DNA from: Shewanella algicola
GTDB lineage: Bacteria > Pseudomonadota > Gammaproteobacteria > Enterobacterales > Shewanellaceae
Reading direction: 5' to 3'
DNA length: 42,685 nucleotides
Assembly: GCF_014648035.1 (NCBI RefSeq)
Contig: NZ_BMQI01000046.1
Location: forward strand, 1 to 42,685
Under the pieces are notes generated by a model that was not told the DNA's origin, did no database searches, and saw nothing but the letters and a program-made list of their open reading frames with translations. Below are positions 8,756-17,596 of this stretch, in pieces; within the stretch, counting starts at the first letter, position 1, and each line of letters starts with the position of its first letter. A program made the translations under genes and the position numbers.

Positions 8756-9092
8756 ATCCACAAGCACTACGTTTGAAGGAAAGACAATGCGCCACGTTCC
8801 GCTACAAAAACAAAGTATTAACAAATACTTGCCATTTGAGCTAGCGCAGATTTAACACGGAAATGCGATCGAAATCACGCTGGTCGCGCGCATTTTACCG
8901 TAAATATGAGACTATCGCCACGAAAATAATAGGTGTTTTCAAACCAATGCCCTCGCGAATTGGCAACATTTAACTCAAATTTAATAAATAACAGCACAAT
9001 ACAAAAAAATAATGGCTATTTTTTGATTTGGCATACTATAGCATTAATTTTTATAGAAATAATTTATATCATTTTACCGTAGCCAAACACAC
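8756..9092. other. nqr upstream region
   Basis: The non-coding stretch between nqrA and the terminator of the next operon is AT-rich towards 9000-9090. It contains TGCGA-N6-TCACG at 8864-8879, four fifths of a CRP-type dyad. No convincing -35/-10 pair was chosen and no reading frame with a ribosome site was seen. Confidence 0.4.
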
Positions 9093-9125
9093 AATAGCCC
9101 AAGCAAAAAATGTGCTTGGGCTATT
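9093..9125 (-). terminator. Long hairpin after the TonB-dependent receptor gene
   Basis: AATAGCCCAAGCA (9093-9105) is perfectly complementary to TGCTTGGGCTATT (9113-9125), a 13-bp stem with a 7-base loop. It lies 43 bases after the receptor stop. No strong T tract follows on either strand, so it may be a terminator or an mRNA-end stabiliser. Confidence 0.55.
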
Positions 9126-9167
9126 GATATAGGCTCAAAAATTTAACAAATTTCTGTCTAAAAATGC

Positions 9168-11240
9168 TTAAAAACGAGCTTGATACCCTAAATACGCGGT
9201 CATTTCTGACTGGGCTTGAAGGCCTGCTAACGTTCGGTTTGCCACTAAAGTTTCGTCAAATAGGTTTTCAACTCGTAAATACACTTCATGCTGCTGAGTA
9301 ATACTGTAAGTGGCAGCTAAATTGACTTTCCATTGGCTGTCGATTGGCTCAATGGCGGCAAGGTTGCCTTCATATTCTAATTCTGATTGGAACAGCGCCT
9401 GCGCCATTACAGATACATCCCCCACGACTACACCAGAGCTGAAACTAAACTGCTGCTTAGGTACCCAGGGTAATTGGCTGTCGGCGTCAAAGCAGCCATT
9501 GGTATTTGAACAATATCCAATATCTGTTTCTGCTTGGGTGTATTGATATTTTGCTTTAAAGGGAATCGAAAAACTATCAAACACTAGGCTATACTCAGCC
9601 GATAAGTCGATGCCTGTGACTGTCACATCCTCGATATTTTCTTGCGATGCAATTTGCTCGTAATCGCAAATCATGCCAAACATACAACCAATATGTTGAT
9701 TATCGTAATCATGCAAATAGGCGGTCATTGCCAACGCGAGAGTATCTTGTTGATACGCTAATGAAAGTTGATATTGCAACGCCTCTTGGGCGCTTTGCTC
9801 TAAATTACCCGCTGAAGCCGCTGTCCAGGCTTGTTTAGCTTGTAATGCTGCAGACCAAGCACCTGTAGTGTAAGCCACTTCAATTGAAGGCATCCAGCCA
9901 TCGTCAGAAAAGTCAGCTTCAGTAAGGCCATAATCATCACTAACATCGCGAGACACACTGACATGCTCATAACCTAGGCCAAGGTTTATCGACCAGTCGC
10001 CATAATTTAATTTAGCATCCACAGCAGATGAAAATGCCGAAGCATCATCGGTGTATACTGCAAATGCTTGTTTATCACTGGCAGAGGTTAATGATAAATC
10101 TTGATTCCATAACCAATCTTGACCACCTAATTCCATTTCAGCTTTGTCAGTATGATAACGAGCACTATAAGTCACTTGATGCTGGCCATACATATTCACG
10201 CCTTTAGTTTGCACACCAAAACCTGCAAAGTCGTTATCTTGTGATAAGGCGCCTAAATTCATGCCATCAGTGGTTGGATTGACTTCAAATGCAGCAATGT
10301 TGCTTAACAGGAGTGAATTAATCGTGTCACCATCAACATACAACATGTCGACGGTTTTTTGTGAATAGGTTTGGTAATAAAAGTCGGTATCGACTGTTGA
10401 GGTTTTCGACAAATAAAGCTTATGGGCTAACACATAACGATTACGCTCTGTTTCGTCCATATCAATATTGGCAGCAGAATAAAGTTTACCTGGATCTTGG
10501 TCAAAATCAGTGTTGGTTAAACCAAGTGTGCCTATGTCGCTATCTTTACTCGAGTATTGATAGCTAAATTCTGTGGTTTGTTTGTTTCTTGCGCCTGGTA
10601 AGCTGTCGGCGGTAATTTTAAAAATAAGGTCAGTTTGGGTTGCGTCTGCATCGCGATCAACTTGATAACCCACGTCATCGGATGCCGATTGATAGTCAAG
10701 CGCCAAAAGCATGCCGTATTCTTTGGTGGTTCCGCTAGCGATCCCACCGACACTAAAGTCGCTGTTATCGTTCATTTCTACGTTAAACTCACCCGCGTTC
10801 TTTTTTGGACTAATCGCAACGGATTGATACTCAAGCTTACCAAATGAGGCTTCTGAACCGTCGACAATACTGGTCATACTCGACAAGGTCACACTCTGCT
10901 GATGCAGCATATTAGGTTGAATAACCAAATTTTGACCAGAATAAGGCGCCGGAGAAAAGAAAATACCATCTTGCATAACCGCTACGCCGTCTGACACACC
11001 GCGATGCATTAATTCAACGTCTTTATTTGTTGCCGTCGGGAGCACTGTAGCACCTGTTAACCCAATAGCGATATCACTTTGACGATAATGAAACGCGGTT
11101 TGAGTAGACTGTTTCAACTCTAAGTGATTATTTGCTTTATCGATTGATTCCGTCACAGTTTCGGCAGCGGCATCAGAAGAGTGGCAAGCAAAAAGGACTG
11201 CAACGGCAATCAATGACAGGCTAAATGGATGGTTAGACAT
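9168..11240 (-). CDS. TonB-dependent outer-membrane receptor
   Basis: This 690-residue protein has a signal peptide (MSNHPFSLSLIAVAVLFACHSSDAAAE). A short plug-like region (about 25-150) contains DVELMHRGVSDGVAVMQDGIF, resembling the plug R-G-x-x...DG signature. A long alternating beta-strand region follows and ends in YLRVENLFDETLVANR and a terminal Phe (GYQARF), typical of TonB-dependent barrels. Two Cys pairs (CMFGMIC, CSNTNGC) probably sit in extracellular loops. A possible TonB box is ETVTE just after the signal. GGAG precedes the ATG. The substrate cannot be told; no Fur box was recognised upstream. It stands alone between luxS and nqr. Confidence 0.82.
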   Translation of the reverse strand: MSNHPFSLSLIAVAVLFACHSSDAAAETVTESIDKANNHLELKQSTQTAFHYRQSDIAIGLTGATVLPTATNKDVELMHRGVSDGVAVMQDGIFFSPAPYSGQNLVIQPNMLHQQSVTLSSMTSIVDGSEASFGKLEYQSVAISPKKNAGEFNVEMNDNSDFSVGGIASGTTKEYGMLLALDYQSASDDVGYQVDRDADATQTDLIFKITADSLPGARNKQTTEFSYQYSSKDSDIGTLGLTNTDFDQDPGKLYSAANIDMDETERNRYVLAHKLYLSKTSTVDTDFYYQTYSQKTVDMLYVDGDTINSLLLSNIAAFEVNPTTDGMNLGALSQDNDFAGFGVQTKGVNMYGQHQVTYSARYHTDKAEMELGGQDWLWNQDLSLTSASDKQAFAVYTDDASAFSSAVDAKLNYGDWSINLGLGYEHVSVSRDVSDDYGLTEADFSDDGWMPSIEVAYTTGAWSAALQAKQAWTAASAGNLEQSAQEALQYQLSLAYQQDTLALAMTAYLHDYDNQHIGCMFGMICDYEQIASQENIEDVTVTGIDLSAEYSLVFDSFSIPFKAKYQYTQAETDIGYCSNTNGCFDADSQLPWVPKQQFSFSSGVVVGDVSVMAQALFQSELEYEGNLAAIEPIDSQWKVNLAATYSITQQHEVYLRVENLFDETLVANRTLAGLQAQSEMTAYLGYQARF

Positions 11241-11377
11241 GGTTATCTCCGTATATTTGTCTGGTCAAGCCAAAATAAACATCATATTTGTTATTATGCC
11301 GATACAATAACGGTTTCAGTGACATAAAAACAGCATGTCGATAACGTTTCCCCCACAAAATGCGATTTTATTAACAA

Positions 11378-11404
11378 AAAAAAGCGGCCGAAGCCGCTTT
11401 TTAT
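11378..11404 (-). terminator. luxS terminator, probably bidirectional
   Basis: AAAAGCGGC-CGAA-GCCGCTTTT forms a GC-rich stem with a tetraloop, with A and T runs on both sides. On the minus strand it lies just past the luxS stop and is followed by a long T run. Confidence 0.8.
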
Positions 11405-11420
11405 AAGAGTAGAGATCAGT

Positions 11421-11930
11421 TTAGAGATTACCTAAAATCTCATCACTTAATTTTAAGTCATCATTTAGATTGACACTAACACCCGCAGCGATAATCATTC
11501 GAGCAATATCTTGTGCTTCAGTAAGCGAATGCATCTCATAAGTGCCACATTGATATTCATTAAGTTCTGGAATGTCTTTTTGCTCAACCACATTGGTCAC
11601 ATCACCCATTGCAGCAAGCCATGCGTCAGCGACAGCACTCTCTGTTGGCTGGCCAATTAAGCTCATATAAAAACCGGTACGACAGCCCATTGGCGAAATA
11701 TCGATAATTTCAACCCCATCACCATTTAAATGGTCACGCATAAAGCCGGCAAATAAATGTTCCAGCGTATGAATACCCCGCTCACTTAAAATGTCTTTAT
11801 TGGGTGCGCAAAAACGTAAGTCAAACACGGTAATAGCGTCGCCACTTGGCGTGCTCATGTGTTTTGCAACGCGCACAGCTGGAGCATTCATACGAGTATG
11901 ATCTACGGTAAAACTGTCTAATAAAGGCAT
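11421..11930 (-). CDS. luxS: LuxS, S-ribosylhomocysteine lyase
   Basis: This enzyme of the activated methyl cycle cleaves S-ribosylhomocysteine to homocysteine and DPD, the precursor of autoinducer-2. From the ATG at 11930 it is 169 residues beginning MPLLDSFTVDHTRM. The metal ligands H54 and H58 (HTLEH) and C128 (CGT) and the catalytic C83 (MGCRTGFY) are all present. The frame is open 21 codons further upstream, but GGGAGAG just before 11930 fixes the start. It is monocistronic with its own terminator. Confidence 0.97.
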   Translation of the reverse strand: MPLLDSFTVDHTRMNAPAVRVAKHMSTPSGDAITVFDLRFCAPNKDILSERGIHTLEHLFAGFMRDHLNGDGVEIIDISPMGCRTGFYMSLIGQPTESAVADAWLAAMGDVTNVVEQKDIPELNEYQCGTYEMHSLTEAQDIARMIIAAGVSVNLNDDLKLSDEILGNL

Positions 11931-12073
11931 TGCTCTCTCCCAGAATATAAATTGATTTTGACAATATACGATCGAATAACGAAATAGTATCACTTATCAG
12001 CCAACGTCACAGCCTGAGTTTATATCGTTTTATTCATCTTAAGAACGATTGAGCTTGCAAGGTTATTTTGACA

Positions 12074-13165
12074 TTAATTAAGCGCGTCTTCGGTATAGTG
12101 AAAATAACGTTTAACCGCAGCCTCGTTGGCTAAATAAGCTTGTAATACTTTATTAAACATTGGGTCTTTTGCGGCTTCTTCTGTTAATACCTCATCCCTA
12201 GCCTGTTTTAATGCTGCTATAACCTCTGGTGGAAAAGGGGTTACTTGCACATTATGTTCACTGATTAAGGTGTCCATTGCTGCAATGTGGCCTTGGGTAT
12301 AATCATCGAGCATATCTTGGTTTATCGCTCTAGCCGCCACTTTTACAATCGCTTGTAAATCGGCTGGTAACGCTGAAAACGCTTGCTGATTAACTAAAAA
12401 CTCCATTGAAGAACCAGGTTCATGCCAACCAGGATAATAGTAATACTTAGCAACTTGATGTAGCCCGAGTGGTAAATCGTTATAAGGGCCCACCCACTCT
12501 GCCGCGTCAATGGCACCTGTTTGCAATGCACTGTACAGCTCACGTCCAGCTAACTCGTCAACCGGGACCCCACCCAGTTTCTTTAATACCTTGCTGCCAA
12601 TACCAGGCAAACGCATTTTAAGGCCTTTCAAATCTGCTGGAGACATAATGGGTTTATTAAACCAGCCTCCCATTTGCATGCCCGTATTCCCCCCCGCTAA
12701 TGGCAAAATACCAAAAGGCTGATAAACCTCTTGCCATAATTCAATTCCGCCGCCATGGTGCAACCAGGCATTCATTTGCTGGGCATTTAAACCAAAAGGA
12801 ATTGATGAGAAAAACTGCGATGCTGGTGCTTTTCCTTTCCAGTAATGCGCAGCGCTATGGCCCATTTGCACCGTGCCTTTGCTTACGCCATCAAATACAG
12901 ACAAGGCTGGCATTAACTCGCCTGCCCCATAAACTTGAATCACTAAGCGGCCATTAGACATTTGCTCAACCAGTTGTGCCAATCGCTCTGGTGCCATACC
13001 TAATCCGGCAAGATTTTTAGGCCAAGATGTTGCTAAACGCCATTCAATTGCTTGATGAGACGCTGTAACAGCTTGAGTTTTAGCCGCTGTGTCTGCAGGT
13101 GGCTGCTGACAACTTGCCAGCAACAACAATCCCAATAACCCGCAGTACAGTTTCAACTTCCCCAT
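12074..13165 (-). CDS. TRAP transporter substrate-binding lipoprotein (DctP/TakP-like)
   Basis: This is a periplasmic solute receptor of the TRAP type. From the ATG at 13165 (AAGGA upstream) it is 363 residues with a lipoprotein leader ending LLLLASC-QQ. The mature part begins WRLATSWPKNLAGLG and contains VYGAGELMPALSVFDGVSKG, FFSSIPFGL and MRLPGIGSKVLKKLGG, the pattern of DctP-family receptors close to the alpha-keto-acid binder TakP. No dctQ or dctM membrane genes are adjacent, so it must work with a permease encoded elsewhere or be an orphan receptor. The ligand is not determinable. Confidence 0.85.
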   Translation of the reverse strand: MGKLKLYCGLLGLLLLASCQQPPADTAAKTQAVTASHQAIEWRLATSWPKNLAGLGMAPERLAQLVEQMSNGRLVIQVYGAGELMPALSVFDGVSKGTVQMGHSAAHYWKGKAPASQFFSSIPFGLNAQQMNAWLHHGGGIELWQEVYQPFGILPLAGGNTGMQMGGWFNKPIMSPADLKGLKMRLPGIGSKVLKKLGGVPVDELAGRELYSALQTGAIDAAEWVGPYNDLPLGLHQVAKYYYYPGWHEPGSSMEFLVNQQAFSALPADLQAIVKVAARAINQDMLDDYTQGHIAAMDTLISEHNVQVTPFPPEVIAALKQARDEVLTEEAAKDPMFNKVLQAYLANEAAVKRYFHYTEDALN

Positions 13166-13293
13166 GATGAAATCCTTACTTTCTGCCATTGATAATGGAC
13201 TAAAATTGACCACTATCCTGAACAGTAATCACATAGATATCACCTTAACATAACAATAACAACTAACAACCATGGCTATCTCAATAACAAATA

Positions 13294-13320
13294 AAAAAGC
13301 CTCACAACTTGTGAGGCTTT
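13294..13320 (-). terminator. bolA terminator
   Basis: AAAGCCTCACAA and TTGTGAGGCTTT form a nearly perfect stem, followed on the minus strand by TTTTTTATT. It lies about 100 bases after the bolA stop. Confidence 0.75.
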
Positions 13321-13423
13321 ACCATATATAATATTGATTGGATTATTATTTTTAACAATCCATTTGTCGCAGTCATATTTAAAGACAAGCTATTGCTCAG
13401 CAATAGTGACCGCGACAATCACG

Positions 13424-13723
13424 CTATCCTTTACAGTTAGGCGTTTTAGGCACTTCGTCCAAGGCTTGCCATTCCGCTTCAGTGTAAACATTAATTGATA
13501 ATGCATGCACACCATTTGCTAACTCATCCGCTAAGGCTTGGTTAACTAAACGATGACGAGCTAATAAACGCTGCTCGCTAAATTTATCGCTGACAACTAC
13601 GACTTTAAAATGGGTCTCTGAATTAGGTGGCACATGATGACGATTACTTTCATTAATCACTTCAAGGTGCAATGGCGTAAAGGCTTGACTCAATTTATCT
13701 GTAATGATTTGTTCGACAGACAT
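13424..13723 (-). CDS. bolA: BolA family protein
   Basis: This small protein (99 residues from the ATG at 13723) has the BolA fold. The signature is LHLEVINESNRHHVPPNSETHFKVVVVS, followed by RHRLVNQALADEL and ALSINVYTEAEW. BolA proteins act with monothiol glutaredoxins in iron-sulfur cluster handling and influence cell shape under stress; the conserved His in RHRLV is a cluster ligand. The frame is open 23 codons further upstream, but only the chosen start gives a normal BolA N-terminus (MSVEQII). A terminator follows at 13294-13320. Confidence 0.93.
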   Translation of the reverse strand: MSVEQIITDKLSQAFTPLHLEVINESNRHHVPPNSETHFKVVVVSDKFSEQRLLARHRLVNQALADELANGVHALSINVYTEAEWQALDEVPKTPNCKG

Positions 13724-13852
13724 AGTGATACTCTTATTAATCCATATCAATGAAATCGCAGGGTACTGGTTTGCCGAATAAAGGTCAAACAAGCAAACTA
13801 AAACTTATTACTGGTGCACAAATTTACCGCAACTAAAATCCAGCCCACATGT

Positions 13853-15271
13853 TCATGTTGTTGGCCAATCAGCCATATCGACATAATCGAGTTCGACATC
13901 ATACTCACTGCCACTTTGCGGCAGGTTTTCTCTACCCAGCCAGGCATTGATAAATTTGCCGTAGGGGTCGTAAGTTTGTTGTTGCTTGGCAAGATTAAAC
14001 CGTCTACCCCCTCGAGGGTCTGCGCCCACACCAGCTAGGTATTGCCAATTACCCCAATTAATTGCAACGTCATAATCAATGAGTTGTTGCTGAAAATAGG
14101 CTGCACCGTAGCGCCAATCGCATTGCAACTCATGGATTAAACAACTGGCGACAATTTGTCTGCCACGATTAGACATATAACCGGTTTGGTTTAATTGCGT
14201 CATCAATGCATTCACCAATGCATATGGGGTTGTTGCGCTTTTCCAGGCTTGTAATCGCTGCGCATAAAAACTGGTTAGTGGTTTATTGCCGCTAATGCCT
14301 GAAAAGCAAAATAGCTTGTTATTAAATTTATGGCCATACCAATGAAAATACTCCCGCCACAGCAGTTCATATTCAATCCATTGGCTTGACTCATTTGCAC
14401 CATGTTGCGATTCAAATTGGCGTAATGCCGACACCACTTGTCGAGCCGATAAACAGCCATTTGCCAACCAAGGGGAAAACTTGGTTGAGTGCTCCCAGCC
14501 CGCTAATTCGTTTCGAACAATTTTATAGCTATGGGCTAAATTAGAGGAAAAATAACTGTCTAGTTGTAACAACCCTTGTGCTTCGCCGCCACAAAACACA
14601 TTACTCAACATGTGAGTTTGTGGCAGCCAGGCGGGATAAGATAACCACGACTGCAATAATGTATCTTGTGACTGCAACACAACCATTGGTGGTAACCAAG
14701 ATATTTGCTCTTTTGCTGCATCAAAATGGCTATCTTTAATCCGTTTTTTAAACTGACTAAAGCTGGGTGGCAGTGCGTCCAACTCAAAAGGCAGTTGCGG
14801 TAAATCAAACAAGGTTTGGGTCGTGCAGCTCACAAATTCAATGTCTGTAGCACATTGTTGCTGAATCGCTTGCCAAGCGGCTCGCTCATCTGCGCCGCTG
14901 TGATGGCTTCGATAGACTCGGGTAATATCATGGGTGTTAATTAAATGAGGCAGACAACGCTGCGCTTGAGCATACACAATATGCAATTGCTGGCCATATT
15001 GATTAAGTGCTTCATCGAGAGCATGCAGTGACTCTAGCAAAAACTTAAGCCTGTGTTGCCCTAGGTATTGGGCTTGATATTGATCTCCCTTAAACCATTG
15101 AGGATCGATACAGTACACAATCATGAGTTGTTGGGCATGTTGGGCGATGTCGGCAAATATGGCGTTATCAGATAGGCGTAAGTCATCACCAAGCCAATAA
15201 AGTGCCCTAACATTTTTTGCCGAGGTTATTGTCTTACTAGCCGGTAAAGATTGAGCATTTACGTTGCTCAT
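13853..15271 (-). CDS. Cryptochrome/photolyase family protein, DASH type
   Basis: This FAD and folate binding blue-light flavoprotein has 472 residues from the ATG at 15271. The N-terminal alpha/beta antenna domain starts RALYWLGDDLRLSDNAIF. The C-terminal FAD domain has WIEYELLWREYFHWYGHKF, GYMSNRGRQIVASCLIHEL, WRYGAAYFQQQLIDYD and GVGADPRGGRRFNLAKQQQ. The G-A-D-P-R-G-G-R segment followed by YDPYGKFINAW is the DASH hallmark. Cry-DASH proteins repair cyclobutane dimers in single-stranded DNA and bind RNA. Two earlier in-frame GTGs exist, but the ATG is preferred. It lies between bolA and the alkB homologue. Confidence 0.93.
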   Translation of the reverse strand: MSNVNAQSLPASKTITSAKNVRALYWLGDDLRLSDNAIFADIAQHAQQLMIVYCIDPQWFKGDQYQAQYLGQHRLKFLLESLHALDEALNQYGQQLHIVYAQAQRCLPHLINTHDITRVYRSHHSGADERAAWQAIQQQCATDIEFVSCTTQTLFDLPQLPFELDALPPSFSQFKKRIKDSHFDAAKEQISWLPPMVVLQSQDTLLQSWLSYPAWLPQTHMLSNVFCGGEAQGLLQLDSYFSSNLAHSYKIVRNELAGWEHSTKFSPWLANGCLSARQVVSALRQFESQHGANESSQWIEYELLWREYFHWYGHKFNNKLFCFSGISGNKPLTSFYAQRLQAWKSATTPYALVNALMTQLNQTGYMSNRGRQIVASCLIHELQCDWRYGAAYFQQQLIDYDVAINWGNWQYLAGVGADPRGGRRFNLAKQQQTYDPYGKFINAWLGRENLPQSGSEYDVELDYVDMADWPTT

Positions 15272-15393
15272 GCATTGCACCACTTATTACGTGTTTCATG
15301 CTCAATTGATACGTAAACACACCGTGGCAAGGTTCAATAAAAGATTGTTTTTGCCATTAACGGGGCTTGAGGTGATTCTATTTACCGTAAAGC

Positions 15394-16041
15394 TTAGCGA
15401 TAGTAATGGGGGATAATGTGCCTAAAGGTAAAGTTGATTCTAGGCTCTGTTACTTTAAGTCGTTTAGGCAAAGCATGTTGCCAGTGTTGTTGCATGCCAG
15501 GGTGCATAATCAACAAATCTCCCGACTCTAGGGCAAAATTCACTTTGGTTTGCGTTTTTTTATGGCGTACAACAAAGTCTCTACAGGCTCCAAGAGTGAC
15601 AGAGGCAATAGCTGAGCCCTCGATAATTTCGGGTTCATCATCACTGTGCCAGCCCATGCAGTCGCGCCCATTTGCGTAGCGATTGACTAATGCTGTGTTG
15701 CTTTGAATTTGATGATCTGTAAACAATTTTTGTCGTAAACGGCTTAACACCTTAGGCCAAGGCAAGGCGCTAATGTGTAACTTAGAATAATGATAGTCAC
15801 AACCCGGATCGCCAAACCACGCTTGAGTGCGTGGAATAGGATGCCGCTTACCATAGACTTCAATAGACACTTTTTCTAACGGGTAGTGATCAACTTCGTT
15901 AAGTAACAACTGTTGCTGTTTAGCGGACAAAAAGCCTTTAATCCAGGTAACAGGTGGCGTTAATGGATGATCAACATCTGTATCGAGATCTAACTGGACT
16001 TCTGGTGCCTCAAAGTCAAACCCTTGTTGCAAACTAGACAC
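15394..16041 (-). CDS. alkB: AlkB-like 2-oxoglutarate/Fe(II) dioxygenase
   Basis: This is an oxidative DNA/RNA demethylase of the AlkB family. The iron triad is visible as H-x-D in GWHSDDEPEI and the later His in HALPKR. The 2-oxoglutarate-binding arginines lie in EPRINFTFRHI. NRYANGRDCMGWHSDDE and HPIPRTQAWFGD resemble the ALKBH2/3 subtype. The start chosen is the GTG at 16041 (215 residues), which sits behind AGGAGGT. The frame opens at a TTG at 16065 upstream of that ribosome site, so the longer version is unlikely. It lies next to the Cry-DASH gene, a small DNA-repair neighbourhood, though the 120-base gap does not prove an operon. Confidence 0.9.
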   Translation of the reverse strand: MSSLQQGFDFEAPEVQLDLDTDVDHPLTPPVTWIKGFLSAKQQQLLLNEVDHYPLEKVSIEVYGKRHPIPRTQAWFGDPGCDYHYSKLHISALPWPKVLSRLRQKLFTDHQIQSNTALVNRYANGRDCMGWHSDDEPEIIEGSAIASVTLGACRDFVVRHKKTQTKVNFALESGDLLIMHPGMQQHWQHALPKRLKVTEPRINFTFRHIIPHYYR

Positions 16042-16065
16042 TTTACCTCCTATTTTATTAAACAA

Positions 16066-17037
16066 TTAAAACCAGCGCTTTATTTTCGCCCACCACAGTC
16101 CCAAAATCACAATCAACGCCATAAGCAGCAACACAGCAAAATAACCATAAGACCATTTTAGCTCTGGCATATTGTCAAAGTTCATCCCATAAATACCCGC
16201 GATGACCGTTAAAGGTAAAAATATGGCCGTAACCAAAGTTAACGTCATCATTACCCGGTTGGTTTTATGCGCGCTCACAGAGATAAAGCCATTAATCAAA
16301 CTGCTCACTAATCCTTGATACAAACTGGCGCGGCTCGATAATCGCTCAAACTGATTATACAAATAACTTAACTGTTGATAGTCAAACTCAATGTGTTTAG
16401 CACGATCATTACCTAACAGTTTTTGCAGTAGTTCTTCATGATAACTAAATGAACGTTTCGCCTTTTGTAATTTACTGCTGTATGCCATTAGCTCAGCAAG
16501 TAAATCGTCAGTTGATGCATCAAAAATCTCTTCTTCTATATCATTTAAGCGTTCTTCTAATGCCAACATTACGGCTAAATAGTCGGTCACTATTTTGTCG
16601 CATAATGGCAAAACATACCCAGCTCATTTCCGAGCTATCAAGACTTTGCTTAGCCATGACTTGTTCGGTGACTTTAGCCACACTAATTGAAGGTTTTAAA
16701 TGCTGAGTAATCAAAAACTGACGATTAACGTGCATCAATAAATGGCTTCTATCGAGTATTAAATAGGCTTCCTGCTCCACATTAACTCATGCGTCAATAA
16801 GTATGCGTGATGAGCATAGGCTTCAATTTGAGGTGGGTGACGTTCACGATGCGCTTCTTCAAAATCAAGATTATCAATACCAAATTGCGGGTGTGCTTGA
16901 AAAAAAGCTTGGTTATTTGGGCCGCTGATGTCAATCCAAATACGCTGCTTTTCTGGCTCGTATTGCGCCATAAGACGCTCATCGCCATGCGACAATAGTT
17001 GACCTTGGTTATCAAACAATAAGATGTGAATGGTCAT
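16066..17037 (-). pseudogene. CorA/ZntB-type divalent metal transporter with two frameshifts
   Basis: Three consecutive pieces of one CorA-family protein lie in three frames. The N-terminal cytoplasmic part reads from the ATG at 17037 to a stop at about 16759 (MTIHILLFDNQGQL...LLTHELMW). The middle part continues from 16780 in another frame (VEQEAYLILDRSHLLMHVNR...) to about 16610. The rest runs from about 16611 to 16066, with the coiled-coil helix, two membrane helices and the signature YGMNFDNMPEL. Adding one base near 16783 (GAGTTAATGTGG) and shifting again in the TTTTGCC run near 16612 restores a roughly 324-codon CorA protein. As written the gene cannot make a full transporter. Real decay and sequencing error are both possible; two events within about 170 bases favour checking the reads. 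Confidence 0.85.
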
Positions 17038-17075
17038 AATTAACTTATACTAAGACAACAGGGCCGCCTTTCAAA

Positions 17076-17402
17076 CTAGCTGGCTAGCTCTTGGGTTTCT
17101 ACATCTTCAATAATGGCTTTAATTTGTTCAAAATGACTATTAACCCAAGCGCTACTGATCGGCCCCCAGGTCGAAATTCGATAATGCCCTTCATTATGCC
17201 TTTGCCCTTGCTGAATAAAATCAACTCTAATACCAATATCGGCAAAAGCTGCGATAGCATCTTGCAGGGTACGCCTTGGCATACCTGTTAACTTTTGTAG
17301 ACTTAACAGATTATGTTGCTCTTCATCGAGTAGATGTGCCAGATATAGCTTTCGCAAAAATGCTTTTTGCGATTTATTAATAACGTTAAGTTGAGAAAAC
17401 AT
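17076..17402 (-). CDS. Small winged helix-turn-helix protein, function unknown
   Basis: This 108-residue protein starts MFSQLNVINKSQKAFLRKLY. Residues about 25-60 (EEQHNLLSLQKLTGMPRRTLQDAIAAFADIGI) read as a helix-turn-helix with the recognition helix at PRRTLQDAIAAF. A short beta-wing (VDFIQQGQRHNEGHYRIS) follows. It is probably a DNA-binding regulator; target and ligand are unknown. It lies just upstream of the broken CorA gene on the same strand, 38 bases away, and may have been co-transcribed with it. Confidence 0.7.
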   Translation of the reverse strand: MFSQLNVINKSQKAFLRKLYLAHLLDEEQHNLLSLQKLTGMPRRTLQDAIAAFADIGIRVDFIQQGQRHNEGHYRISTWGPISSAWVNSHFEQIKAIIEDVETQELAS

Positions 17403-17596
17403 CGATATAACGCCTTATAAATAATACGACTTTATTTGAAATTACTGCATGTGTTGCCCTGCATGCAAGTAATATCAACAGCTAAGCAATAATCAAATTT
17501 ACGTTTTGAGATAAACATTTACAACCTGTTAGTCGCAAATTGCCCCAAAACCATGGCAGTATGATACTGAGACGGTAACAAAGGTATAACATAATA

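Noticed and set aside
8517..8855. 112-codon plus-strand frame across the nqrA start
   Set aside because: Antisense to the conserved NqrA N-terminus and without a ribosome site.
11280..11310. AT-rich imperfect dyad upstream of the TonB-dependent receptor as a Fur box
   Set aside because: Too few matches to the Fur consensus to support it.
13798..14031. Minus-strand frame upstream of bolA
   Set aside because: Overlaps the conserved C-terminus of the DASH cryptochrome in another frame; a shadow.
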